DNA from: an uncultured Treponema sp.
GTDB lineage: Bacteria > Spirochaetota > Spirochaetia > Treponematales > Treponemataceae
NCBI GenBank assembly: GCA_946540605.1
Contig: CAMNIU010000131.1
Location: 1-50,709, forward strand
DNA length: 50,709 nt
Direction of reading: 5' to 3'
The notes beneath the pieces are model-generated. The model saw only the letters and a list, made by a program, of their open reading frames with translations, searched no databases and was not told the DNA's origin. The first letter of the stretch is position 1. Each line of letters opens with the position of its first letter. Made by a program: the position numbers and the translations under genes. Positions 37,260-46,621 of this stretch are shown here, in pieces.

Positions 37260-37922
37260 ATGACAGCACAGGAAAAACTAGCTGAAGAACGAGATGGCCA
37301 GAAAAATGCCCGTATTGAACGCATACTTCTGTCAGCGTTTTCTCTTTTTTCACACAACGGTTTTGATGCAATTGCAATGACAGATATTGCAAAAGATGCT
37401 GAAATTGGGGTTGCTTCACTCTACCGATATTTTGCAACAAAAGATGAAATTGCCATAAGAACCGCAATGTGGGCATGGGAAAATCAGAAAAAAATGATTA
37501 TGCCCATTCTTGATGATTCAGGCTATTACAATAAAAAGGGTTTAGATCAACTTGCAGAAATCTTTGAACTTTTCTGCAAATTATATCAGTCAGTACCTGA
37601 TTTTTTTCGCTATATTTATTTTTTTGACGCTTATATTGTTTGTCAAAAAATAGAGCCGGAACGATTACTACCATACCAGCAGGTTATTGAAACTGTTCAA
37701 AAGATAATTAGTGATGCCATTCATAAAGGCGTAGAAGATGGGTCTATTTCACAAGAATATAAAGGCAACGAAAAACAACTTTACTATTCATTAATGCATA
37801 CCTTTTTTTCTGCTACTCAAAAACTCAGTCTTAGTGCAAAAATGCTAAGAATGGATGAAATGAATAATGATATTCAACAACTCAAACTATTGAGTAAAAT
37901 TTTGATTGGAGGATTAAAATGA
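37260..37922 (+). CDS. TetR/AcrR family transcriptional regulator
   Basis: RIERILLSAFSLFSHNGFDAIAMTDIAKDAEIGVASLYRYFATKDEI HTH. Confidence 0.9.
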   Translation: MTAQEKLAEERDGQKNARIERILLSAFSLFSHNGFDAIAMTDIAKDAEIGVASLYRYFATKDEIAIRTAMWAWENQKKMIMPILDDSGYYNKKGLDQLAEIFELFCKLYQSVPDFFRYIYFFDAYIVCQKIEPERLLPYQQVIETVQKIISDAIHKGVEDGSISQEYKGNEKQLYYSLMHTFFSATQKLSLSAKMLRMDEMNNDIQQLKLLSKILIGGLK

Positions 37923-39346
37923 AAAACCTTACAAAAGGGAAAATGTGGTGTTATGCCATTGGACAGCTGGGCTGGTCAATTATCAGCGGACTTATTGGTT
38001 CCTGGCTTGTATATTTTTATCAACCTAATCAGGAAGCGATTAATGAAGGAATGATTTCCCTGATTCCTCAGGGACGTGTCGTTCTTGGAATCCTTACTTT
38101 AATTGGTCTTGTAACTGCTCTTGGACGCGTTTTTGATGCTGTTACAGACCCTCTTGTTGGTAACTGGTCTGATAACTGCAAACATAAACTTGGTCGCCGT
38201 ATTCCATTTATGCGCTGGGCAGCAATACCTCTTGGTTTAGTTTTCATTCTTGTTTTCTGTGCACCAATTCATGGAGTAAGTTCTATTAATACAGTTTGGC
38301 TTTTTGTAACAGTACTCGCCTACTATTTCCTTATCACATGTTATTGTACACCGTATACATCTCTTCTTGCAGAGCTTCCTCATAATCAGGATGAAAAACT
38401 TAAGCTTTCAATGTGTATCTCTCTTACATTCATCGTAGGTACATGTATTGGTTATACAGCTCCTATGATTTGGGGAGCATTAATTGGTGGTGGAATGGAA
38501 AGAATTCCAGCAATGCGTATTACATTTGCAATTCTTTCCATTATTGCAACAATCTTTATGCTTGTTCCTGCTTTTGGAATTAACGAAAAAGATTATTGTG
38601 AAGCAACACCTTCTAATTCAAACATGATGTCTTCACTCGCAAAGACTTTTAAGAATAAAGATTTCAGGATCTTTGTTGGTCAGGACATTATTTATTTCTT
38701 TGGACTTGCAATGTTCCAGACTGGACTTCCATTCTTTGTAACAAGTCTTCTTCAGCTCCCAGAAAGCATGACTACAATCATGTTCGGTGGACTTACACTT
38801 CTCTCTCTTGCTTACTATCCATTTGTAACAAAAATGGCAGCAAAATGGGGAAAGAAAAAACTTTTGATAGCAGCCTTTATTGGATTTGTTCTAACATTTG
38901 GTTTTACAGCTTTATCAGGAGAAAAACTTGGCTTTATTCCAGTTGCTGCTCAAGCTGTAATTATTGTTGTTCTCGGTTCATTCCCTCAAGCAATTTTCGG
39001 AATTATTCCTCAGACAATTGTTGCAGATATTGCTTTGGAAGATGAAGTTGTAACTGGTGAATCTCGAAGCGGAATGTTCTATGCAGCTCGTACCTTCGCA
39101 ATGAAACTCGGACAGTCTCTTGCTATGCTTATGTTTACTTCACTGGCAACTATTGGTATTTCAGAATCTGAATTCATTAAAGCAGCATCTGAAGCAAAAG
39201 AAACAGCTGCAGGTTCTCCATTAGGATATCGTATTGTTGCTCTTGTTGCATCTGTATGCTGTATTATTGGTGGTCTTATTATGGCATTCTTTAATGAAAA
39301 GAAGGTCATGGAAACTATCGCAAAAGTTGAAAATGGTGTAGAATGA
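37919..39346 (+). CDS. GPH-family sugar:cation symporter (MFS)
   Basis: GRVFDAVTDPLVGNWSDNCKHKLGRRIPFMRWAAIPLG; 12-TM-type hydrophobicity. Confidence 0.9.
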   Translation: MKNLTKGKMWCYAIGQLGWSIISGLIGSWLVYFYQPNQEAINEGMISLIPQGRVVLGILTLIGLVTALGRVFDAVTDPLVGNWSDNCKHKLGRRIPFMRWAAIPLGLVFILVFCAPIHGVSSINTVWLFVTVLAYYFLITCYCTPYTSLLAELPHNQDEKLKLSMCISLTFIVGTCIGYTAPMIWGALIGGGMERIPAMRITFAILSIIATIFMLVPAFGINEKDYCEATPSNSNMMSSLAKTFKNKDFRIFVGQDIIYFFGLAMFQTGLPFFVTSLLQLPESMTTIMFGGLTLLSLAYYPFVTKMAAKWGKKKLLIAAFIGFVLTFGFTALSGEKLGFIPVAAQAVIIVVLGSFPQAIFGIIPQTIVADIALEDEVVTGESRSGMFYAARTFAMKLGQSLAMLMFTSLATIGISESEFIKAASEAKETAAGSPLGYRIVALVASVCCIIGGLIMAFFNEKKVMETIAKVENGVE

Positions 39347-39363
39347 TAATATAGGATATTAAT

Positions 39364-40092
39364 ATGAAATCAAAATTGTTTTATGGGATTTTAGTACTTT
39401 TTAGTTTGATGTTTGTTTCTTGTGCATCTTTGCCTTCAGTTAATATAGGTAAGAAAGGAAACAAAAAGACTTCTTTTTCCTATAAAACAATTGAGATTTC
39501 AGAAAAGCTAGATTACCTTGATACAGAAATTAAATATCCTGAGTTTGAAAAATATCCAGAACTCAATAAAAAAATTTCAAATACTATTATGAGTAACTGG
39601 AAAAGTTTCAAATCTTATTCCAAAAATGAATGGACTTCTATTGTTGAATTAAATAATCGCGGAAAATCAAAACTTCCAGTTTTTGAATATCTTGTAAATT
39701 ATGAAGTTAGCGGAACCAGCGATATTGTAAGTGTTCTTTTAAGCACCTATATTTTTAATGGAGGAGCTCACGGTAATACGAACCTTTCAGCTTTTAATTA
39801 TCAGATTTCTACAGGAAAATTTATAAATATTCTGACAGCTTCTGAAATGTCATACAATGAAATATCATCAATCTGTCGTAATACACTTTATAAAAAACTG
39901 ATAGAAAATGATAAAACCGGAATGCCACCTTCTGAACAGGATGCTTTACGCGAAATGATTAATACAGGAGCTTTTCCACAAGCAGGAAATTTCGAAATAT
40001 TTACCGTAGATGATGAACATTTATTTGTATATTTTGAACCGTATTCAGTAGCCCCCTACTCATATGGAATACAAAAAATACAGGTTAAATAA
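39364..40092 (+). CDS. Lipoprotein with DUF4163/DUF3298-like domains
   Basis: Lipobox-like LMFVSCASLP; YIFNGGAHGNTNLSAFNYQISTGKFINI typical of DUF3298. Confidence 0.75.
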   Translation: MKSKLFYGILVLFSLMFVSCASLPSVNIGKKGNKKTSFSYKTIEISEKLDYLDTEIKYPEFEKYPELNKKISNTIMSNWKSFKSYSKNEWTSIVELNNRGKSKLPVFEYLVNYEVSGTSDIVSVLLSTYIFNGGAHGNTNLSAFNYQISTGKFINILTASEMSYNEISSICRNTLYKKLIENDKTGMPPSEQDALREMINTGAFPQAGNFEIFTVDDEHLFVYFEPYSVAPYSYGIQKIQVK

Positions 40093-40105
40093 ATATTTCA
40101 GTTTG

Positions 40106-40176
40106 AAATTGCCTATGCACAGCAATTTTTCATTGAATAAAACTCTACAATTCTAGAATTTTACTCAATGATTTTT
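40106..40176 (+). terminator. Tandem hairpins followed by T-tract
   Basis: AAATTGC...GCAATTT and TCATTGA...TCAATGA followed by TTTTTT. Confidence 0.5.
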
Positions 40177-40185
40177 TAATTCATA

Positions 40186-40214
40186 TTGATAAAAAGAATT
40201 ATTTTCTTTATATT
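40186..40214 (+). promoter_or_regulatory. Sigma70-type promoter
   Basis: TTGATA (40186-40191), 17-bp spacer, TATATT (40209-40214). Confidence 0.5.
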
Positions 40215-40266
40215 GAATTAAGTTTCAAGCAAGAGAGTCTATAACGATTTATTATGAGGTTTTAAA

Positions 40267-40470
40267 ATGCAGAAAAAAATATATGTAGTTGGTATGTTTG
40301 ATGATGGAACCGCAGGAAAAGTTCAAGCCGCAGTTTCAGCAGTGGCTGGTGTTACTAATTGCGTAGCTAACTGTGAAAAATCTCAGGTTCTTGTTGATTA
40401 TGATGATGCAGGTGCAGAGGCTGCAATTAATGATGCAATTTCTGGTTGCGGTGTAGACGTAATCGGCTAA
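40267..40470 (+). CDS. HMA-like small protein lacking the CxxC motif
   Basis: 67 aa; MQKKIYVVGMFDDGTAGKVQAAVSAVAGVTNCVANCEKSQVLVDYDD has heavy-metal-associated domain layout. Confidence 0.65.
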   Translation: MQKKIYVVGMFDDGTAGKVQAAVSAVAGVTNCVANCEKSQVLVDYDDAGAEAAINDAISGCGVDVIG

Positions 40471-40476
40471 TTATTT

Positions 40477-41424
40477 ATGATAAAACTTACAATTCTGGAT
40501 GGTCATGCAGTAAATCCTGGTGACCTTCCCTGGTCTTTTCTTGACGGCTTAGTTGAATACAAAGTATATGAACGTACTGCTCCTGAGCAGGTAATTGAAC
40601 GCATTGGTAATGCCGATGCTATTTTTCTTAATAAAATTCAGATAACAAAAGAAATTTTTGATGCCTGTCCTAACTTAAAATATATTGGTGTTCTTGCAAC
40701 TGGTTATAATGTTATTGATTTAGAATCAGCGAAAAAACACGGAGTTACAGTAACAAATATTCCAGCATATTCCACAGATTCTGTTGCTCAGCATGTATTT
40801 GCCTTTATTCTGTATTTTACAAATCAAGTTGCACAGCACAGTGCCTCAGTAATGTCAGGCGACTGGGTAAAATGCCGTGATTTTTGTTTCTGGAATGGTA
40901 GTCTTTCTGAACTTTCTGGAAAAACTCTTGGTATTTTTGGTTATGGTAATATAGGAAAAAAAGTTTCTGAAATTGCAAAAGCCTTTGGAATGAAACTTAT
41001 TTGTTGTACAAGAACTCCAAAAGAAGGAATGCCGGAAGCTGTTAGTTTTGATGAATTATTAAAACGTTCAGATTTTGTAACACTTCATGCACCTCTTACA
41101 GAACAAACTAAAAATATAATAAACAAACAAAGCCTTTCTCTAATGAAAAGAACTGCTTATCTTATAAATACAGCCCGTGGTGGCTTTGTAGTTGAACAGG
41201 ATTTAGCCGATTGTCTTAATAATGGGGGAATTGCAGGTTATGCTGCGGATGTTCTTTTGCATGAACCTATGGCTGAAAATTGTCCTTTGTTGAATGCAAA
41301 AAATTGTGTAATAACGCCGCATATTGCTTGGGCTCCACGCGAAACCCGAAAAAGACTTCAGGGAATTGCTGAAGAAAATCTGAAGTCCTGGCTGTCGGGA
41401 AATCCTATTAATGTGGTAAATTAA
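40477..41424 (+). CDS. D-2-hydroxyacid dehydrogenase (glycerate dehydrogenase-like)
   Basis: GKTLGIFGYGNIGKKVSEIAKAFGM; INTARGGFVVEQDLADCL; ITPHIAWAPRETRKRL. Confidence 0.9.
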   Translation: MIKLTILDGHAVNPGDLPWSFLDGLVEYKVYERTAPEQVIERIGNADAIFLNKIQITKEIFDACPNLKYIGVLATGYNVIDLESAKKHGVTVTNIPAYSTDSVAQHVFAFILYFTNQVAQHSASVMSGDWVKCRDFCFWNGSLSELSGKTLGIFGYGNIGKKVSEIAKAFGMKLICCTRTPKEGMPEAVSFDELLKRSDFVTLHAPLTEQTKNIINKQSLSLMKRTAYLINTARGGFVVEQDLADCLNNGGIAGYAADVLLHEPMAENCPLLNAKNCVITPHIAWAPRETRKRLQGIAEENLKSWLSGNPINVVN

Positions 41425-41432
41425 ATGTCAAA

Positions 41433-41522
41433 TTGAAAAAATGCTCCCGCAGAAAAATGACTCGCTTCGCTGGGAGAAGATGACGCTCCGCGAGGTCCTT
41501 TTTCTGCTCCGCATTTTTTCAA
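41433..41522. repeat. Nested inverted-repeat element between convergent genes
   Basis: TTGAAAAAATGC/GCATTTTTTCAA outer, GCAGAAAAA/TTTTTCTGC middle, CTCGC/GCGAG inner. Confidence 0.75.
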
Positions 41523-41538
41523 AAAACACGTAATTACA

Positions 41539-42681
41539 TTAATCACTAATATCAACGTCAAACTGGACTTGGACGTCGTAATCCGGGAAAGCATCCTTTA
41601 CATCCTGCACTACGTGATTGAACATTTCCTTCATACTAAGAGAATCAAAAGAAACAATAATATCGAATCTCATAACCTTTGTTTTTTCATCAACAAAGAA
41701 ACCGTGCATCTGGAGAATTTCTTTATGCTCCATAACAATTTTGCTAACTCTATCACGGATCTGAGCAGCAGAATTTTCTTTTGTATTTACGGAATAAATA
41801 CCAATTGCACTCATAGCAACGCCATGTTTTAAATAAACTTCGTTAGCAATTTTTCTGGACATTGAATCAATTTTATCTGCAGACCAGGTATCAGGTACTT
41901 CAATATGTGCAGAACCAACGTGCTTATCAGGTCCATAATTATTCAATACTAAATCATATGCACCAAGAATTTCTTTATCGCAAGAAACAATTGTTCTTTT
42001 TATATCCTTAGAAAGATGAGAATCAATACGTTCTCCAAGAATTTTACTTATAGTTTCATGTAGAGTTTCAACTCCGGCTTTTACGATTGCAAAAGAAATA
42101 AGTACACCAAGCCAAGCCTCAAGAGAAATATGCCATATAAGAAATACAACAGCTGCAAGAATGGTTGAAGCTGATATAATCGAATCCATTAAGGCATCTT
42201 GACCACTAGCAATAAGAGAATCTGAATTTACCTTTTTACCACTTGCTTTAACAAAAAGGCCTAGAAATATTTTTACAACAACAGCTACACTAATAATCAC
42301 AATAGAAGTTGCATTATAATCTGGGGTAACAGGATTTATGATTTTTTTTACAGATTCTATACAGGCAGTAAAACCAGCATATAGAATGATTACTGCAATT
42401 ACAAGAGCGGTAAGATATTCTGCCCGACCATGTCCGAAAGGATGTTTTTTATCTGCAGGTTTTCCGGCAAGTTTTGTACCTACAATTGTAATTACAGAAG
42501 AAAGTGCATCACTAAGGTTGTTTACAGAGTCCATAATGATGGCGATAGAGTTTGTGAAGAAACCAACTGCAGCTTTAAATGCTGAAAGAAATATATTTGC
42601 TGCAATGCCAATAATACTTGTTCTTACAATTATGCTTTCACGATTACTTTCTTTCATATAAATTCCTTTAATGTAATTCAC
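41539..42681 (-). CDS. Cation diffusion facilitator family transporter
   Basis: IIMDSVNNLSDALSSVITIVGTKLAGKPADKKHPFGHGRAEYLTAL; start may be internal Met at 42657. Confidence 0.92.
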   Translation of the reverse strand: MNYIKGIYMKESNRESIIVRTSIIGIAANIFLSAFKAAVGFFTNSIAIIMDSVNNLSDALSSVITIVGTKLAGKPADKKHPFGHGRAEYLTALVIAVIILYAGFTACIESVKKIINPVTPDYNATSIVIISVAVVVKIFLGLFVKASGKKVNSDSLIASGQDALMDSIISASTILAAVVFLIWHISLEAWLGVLISFAIVKAGVETLHETISKILGERIDSHLSKDIKRTIVSCDKEILGAYDLVLNNYGPDKHVGSAHIEVPDTWSADKIDSMSRKIANEVYLKHGVAMSAIGIYSVNTKENSAAQIRDRVSKIVMEHKEILQMHGFFVDEKTKVMRFDIIVSFDSLSMKEMFNHVVQDVKDAFPDYDVQVQFDVDISD

Positions 42682-42693
42682 CTGTTACATTAT

Positions 42694-42770
42694 TGTCATT
42701 GCCGGACTTGATCCGGCAATCTATAAATCACTGTACTATAAAGATTGTCGGGTCAAGCCCGACAATGACA
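42694..42770. repeat. Dispersed repeat pair with GCCGG/TCGGG stems
   Basis: GTCATTGCCGGACTTGATCCGGCAATCT...AGATTGTCGGGTCAAGCCCGACAATGAC. Confidence 0.9.
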
Positions 42771-42791
42771 AATGAATTAATCTATATATTA

Positions 42792-44780
42792 CTACTTTCG
42801 TAGAAAAACAGGAATAGCCTCGAGCGGAGCATCAACTGTAACAGTCTGTCCACCTTCATATACTTTTCCGTCATGGATATTTTCCCACTTACCGGCAGGT
42901 AGATATACATCACGTTTGAAAGTCTGCGGTGTCATAACTGGTGCTACAAGATATTCTGAACCGAACATGTACTGGTCTTTGAGGTTCCAGCACTTTTCGT
43001 CTTCAGGGAATTCATAGAACATAGTACGCAAAGCAGGGCTTCCGTTTTCACTAGCCTCTTTCATAACCTTAACAACATAAGGCTTGATTTTCTCGCGCAG
43101 CTTAATCTGCTCTTCCATGATTTTCTGAGGACCTTCGCCGTAGCTCCAGATTTCGTTGTCGCGGCCGGTAAAAAGATGTCCTCCACCATAACCGCGCTGT
43201 GGATCTTTATCGAGTAATGGAATATCGTGAGGATCACGGTCACCATGCAGACGCAGAATCGGAGTAAATACAGCCCATTCAAACCAGCGGATAAGCAGTT
43301 CTTTGAACTCTTCTGTGCGGACATCACCATACATAAAGCCGCCGATATCAGTTGTCCACCATGGAATACCGGCGATACCCATGTTCAAACCTTCGCAAAC
43401 AGAAGTTCTGAAACATTCCCAGGTAGACTGAACGTCCCCATTCCATATAATCTGATTATATTTCTGGCTTCCAACCCAGGCACAGCGTTCAAGATTTACA
43501 ATACTCTTCTGTCCCATTTTTTTCTGGCCTTCATAGAAGGCACGGCTGTACATCTGAGGGTAAATATTCGCAACCTGAAGACCAGGACCAGCCTGATATC
43601 TATAGTTACCAAAATCATAAACATTCAAATCAGGCTCAGAGTTATCAAGCCAGAACATATCAATTCCGTAATCAGCATAATTCTTTTTACAGATATTCCA
43701 CAGGTATTCACGGGCTTCCGGATTTGTAGCATCAATTGCAAGACAGTCGCCCTGCCAGTCAAAGCTCTGGTTAGAACCACGGTCTGCACGAATCAAATAG
43801 CCCTTCTCCTGCATTTCGTAGAAGTGAGTAGATTTTTTATCTACGTTAGGCCAGACGCTTACCATTACTTTTGTACCCATAGAATGAAGCTCATCACACA
43901 TTGCCTTTGGATCAGGCCAGTATTCCTTATCAAAAAACCAGTCGCCCTGACGAGGCCAGTGGAAGAAGTCAATTACAATTACATCAAGATGAATGCCCAT
44001 TTCTTTATAACGGCGTGCAACTGTAAGCACCTCTTCCTGGGTACGATAGCGGAGTTTACACTGCCAGAAACCAAGATAATCTTCTGTCAAGGCTGGAGCA
44101 CGTCCAACAGCTGCAGTATATTTTTCTACGATTTCTGCAGGTGTATCACCGGCTGTAATCCAGTAATCCATTTCCTTTGTACTTTCTGCATGCCATTCAG
44201 TAATATTCTTTCCAAAAGTTACCTTACCAACTGCCGGATTATTCCAAAGAAATCCGTAACCAAGATTTGATAAAGCAAATGGAATAGAAACCTGGCTGTT
44301 GCGCTGTGCAAGTTCAAGTGTACAGTCCTTCATATCAAGATATGGAGTCGGATACTGGCCCATACCAAAAAGTTTTTCATCATCATTAGGATTAAAGCGG
44401 ACTGTAAGAGAATAGTCTCCACCTATGATTCCCTGGAATTGACGGCTGATAATTTTTGTACAGCAGCTTTCTTTTGTAGCAGTAGGATCATACTGACGGT
44501 AATATTCCTGAAGAATCAGTTTATCATTTTTATAGAATGAAATTACGCCGTTGAAATTCAGACGAGCTTCCAGAATTCCATTTGTAATAGAAGCTCCATT
44601 TTCTGATACAATGATTTTTGCTGTGCCGTGATTAATTTTTTCTGTAAGTGCAACATCCCGGTCAATAAATGCACTTTCAAGTGTTGAGCGAACACGGAAA
44701 GAATCTTTTCCCCATGGCTCAATCATTAAGGTTTCGTTACCTTTTTTGAATACTAAAGAATTTTTTGCTTCGTAAAACAT
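42792..44780 (-). CDS. Glycoside hydrolase family 31 (alpha-xylosidase/alpha-glucosidase-like)
   Basis: VIVIDFFHWPRQGDWFFD; DMFWLDNSEPDLN; NGDVQSTWECFR; GIAGIPWWTTDIGGF; RLHGDRDPHDIP. Confidence 0.9.
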   Translation of the reverse strand: MFYEAKNSLVFKKGNETLMIEPWGKDSFRVRSTLESAFIDRDVALTEKINHGTAKIIVSENGASITNGILEARLNFNGVISFYKNDKLILQEYYRQYDPTATKESCCTKIISRQFQGIIGGDYSLTVRFNPNDDEKLFGMGQYPTPYLDMKDCTLELAQRNSQVSIPFALSNLGYGFLWNNPAVGKVTFGKNITEWHAESTKEMDYWITAGDTPAEIVEKYTAAVGRAPALTEDYLGFWQCKLRYRTQEEVLTVARRYKEMGIHLDVIVIDFFHWPRQGDWFFDKEYWPDPKAMCDELHSMGTKVMVSVWPNVDKKSTHFYEMQEKGYLIRADRGSNQSFDWQGDCLAIDATNPEAREYLWNICKKNYADYGIDMFWLDNSEPDLNVYDFGNYRYQAGPGLQVANIYPQMYSRAFYEGQKKMGQKSIVNLERCAWVGSQKYNQIIWNGDVQSTWECFRTSVCEGLNMGIAGIPWWTTDIGGFMYGDVRTEEFKELLIRWFEWAVFTPILRLHGDRDPHDIPLLDKDPQRGYGGGHLFTGRDNEIWSYGEGPQKIMEEQIKLREKIKPYVVKVMKEASENGSPALRTMFYEFPEDEKCWNLKDQYMFGSEYLVAPVMTPQTFKRDVYLPAGKWENIHDGKVYEGGQTVTVDAPLEAIPVFLRK

Positions 44781-44921
44781 TTTGAAGCCCTCCTGTATTT
44801 TTTAGTATAACATGATTTAAATTATTCTACTGTAAGAGAATTACAGTAAAATTGTAGTTTTCTCTAGGTGGTAAAGCTAAAAAATGCTTTCGCATTTTCT
44901 TAACGCTTTGCTATTTATCAC

Positions 44922-44940
44922 CGGCCGCCTACCGGGCGGC
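44922..44940 (-). terminator. GC-rich hairpin downstream of livF (followed by a second nested hairpin 44872-44921)
   Basis: GGCCGCC-loop-GGCGGCC; then GGTGATAAA...TTTACCACC enclosing AAAATGCGAAAGCATTTT. Confidence 0.5.
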
Positions 44941-44945
44941 CTTAC

Positions 44946-45656
44946 TCATTTCTTTTTTCCAAGGTAAGCTTCACGAACTGTTGGATTTTCAAGCACCTGT
45001 TTACCTGTTCCACTCAATACAATTTCACCGGTTTCAATAACATATGCTAAATCAGCAGTTTTAAGAGCCATGTTTGCATTCTGTTCAATAAGAAGCACGG
45101 TTACACCTGCATTATTGATTTCACGGATAATATCAAAAATCTGCTGTACAATAAGCGGAGCAAGTCCAAGCGAAGGTTCATCAAGCATAAGGATTTTAGG
45201 TTTACTCATAAGAGCACGTCCAACAGCAAGCATCTGCTGTTCACCACCACTCAAGGTTCCTGCATATTGCCAGGAACGTTCCTTCAAACGTGGGAACAAT
45301 TTAAATACCCATTCCAAATCTTTTTCAATTTCTTTTTTATCCTTACGAAGGTAAGCTCCGATTCTTAGATTTTCAAGAACTGAAAGATCCGTAAACACAT
45401 GTCTTCCTTCAGGACTAAGGGCTATACCTTCTGCACAGATTTTATTAATGGCAAGACCTGTAATATCTTTTCCATCCAGAAGAATTGAACCGCTTTCTGC
45501 CTTTACAAGTCCACTGATTGTGCGAAGTAAAGTTGATTTACCAGCACCATTGGCACCAATCAGAGTTACGATTTTACCATCAGGAACTTCAATGTTTATT
45601 CCGCGCAATGCTTTGATTCCGCCGTAAGATACATGTAAGTCTTTTATTTCAAGCAT
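44946..45656 (-). CDS. livF: Branched-chain amino acid ABC transporter ATP-binding protein LivF
   Basis: MLEIKDLHVSYGGIKALRGIN; GANGAGKSTLLRTISG; LSGGEQQMLAVGRALM. Confidence 0.93.
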   Translation of the reverse strand: MLEIKDLHVSYGGIKALRGINIEVPDGKIVTLIGANGAGKSTLLRTISGLVKAESGSILLDGKDITGLAINKICAEGIALSPEGRHVFTDLSVLENLRIGAYLRKDKKEIEKDLEWVFKLFPRLKERSWQYAGTLSGGEQQMLAVGRALMSKPKILMLDEPSLGLAPLIVQQIFDIIREINNAGVTVLLIEQNANMALKTADLAYVIETGEIVLSGTGKQVLENPTVREAYLGKKK

Positions 45657-46537
45657 TATTCGGTCTCCTCTTCTACAGCATATGGCTTATCTGAATAATC
45701 ACTGTCTTCTTCTGATTCACCAAGATAAGCAGTAATTACATCCGGATTATTCTGAACTTCATCTGGAGTTCCCTGAGCAATAAGTGCACCAAAATTTAAT
45801 ACATAAATTCTATCAGAGATATCCATAACAAGATCCATGTGATGTTCAATCATAAATACAGAAAGATGGAAATCTGTACGTATACGTCGGATAAAATCTG
45901 TAAGCTCTGCAGTTTCCTGAGGATTCATTCCGGCTGCAGGTTCATCAAGCAGCAGCAGTTTCGGATTTGTAGCCAGAGCACGGGCAATTTCAAGACGGCG
46001 CTGAAGTCCATAAGGAAGTGAAGTACAAAGTTCATCCTTAACATCATAAAGACCAAGAATCTTTAAAAGTTCAGCTGTTTCCTCTCTCTGTTTTTTTTCT
46101 TCTTTCCAGTTGAGGCGGAAGGTTGCGGAAAATACATTTGATGTACGGCGAAGATGCTTTGCAATCAGGACGTTATCAAAAACTGTTTGACTCTTCCATA
46201 ATCGAATATTCTGAAAGGTTCGAGCAATTCCAAGCTTTGTAATTTTATCTGGAGTTGGCTCAAGATGGCCCTTAAATACTGTTTTATCTTTTCCCGCGTA
46301 TAATTTTTTCATTTTTCTGCGCGGATGATTTTCTACAATTTTATTTCCGTTGAACCAGACAGCTCCGTTTGTAGGCGCATAAACTCCGGTTACAACATTA
46401 AATGCAGTTGTCTTACCTGCTCCGTTAGGGCCGATAAGGGAAACAATTTCTCCTTCATTTACTTCAAGAGAAAGATTATCAACGGCAACTACACCGCCGA
46501 ACTGCATTGTTATATTTTCCATTTTCAAAATGTTCAT
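45656..46537 (-). CDS. livG: Branched-chain amino acid ABC transporter ATP-binding protein LivG
   Basis: MNILKMENITMQFGGVVAVDNLS; GPNGAGKTTAFNVVTG; LLLDEPAAGMNPQE; ORF extends to 46576 only through a repeat (MLKQVQHD). Confidence 0.93.
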   Translation of the reverse strand: MNILKMENITMQFGGVVAVDNLSLEVNEGEIVSLIGPNGAGKTTAFNVVTGVYAPTNGAVWFNGNKIVENHPRRKMKKLYAGKDKTVFKGHLEPTPDKITKLGIARTFQNIRLWKSQTVFDNVLIAKHLRRTSNVFSATFRLNWKEEKKQREETAELLKILGLYDVKDELCTSLPYGLQRRLEIARALATNPKLLLLDEPAAGMNPQETAELTDFIRRIRTDFHLSVFMIEHHMDLVMDISDRIYVLNFGALIAQGTPDEVQNNPDVITAYLGESEEDSDYSDKPYAVEEETE

Positions 46538-46551
46538 AGAATTTCCTGATA

Positions 46552-46621
46552 TGTCATGCTGAACTTGTTTCAGCATCTATTTATTATCTGATTCGGATCC
46601 CGAAACAAGTTCGGGATGACA
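46552..46621. repeat. Dispersed repeat pair overlapping the livM 3' end
   Basis: GTCATGCTGAACTTGTTTCAGCATCT...GATCCCGAAACAAGTTCGGGATGAC. Confidence 0.9.

Noticed and set aside
43227-44270. 347-aa plus-strand ORF antisense to GH31
   Set aside because: Long antisense ORF opposite a clear GH31 gene; composition is not protein-like and no motif is recognised
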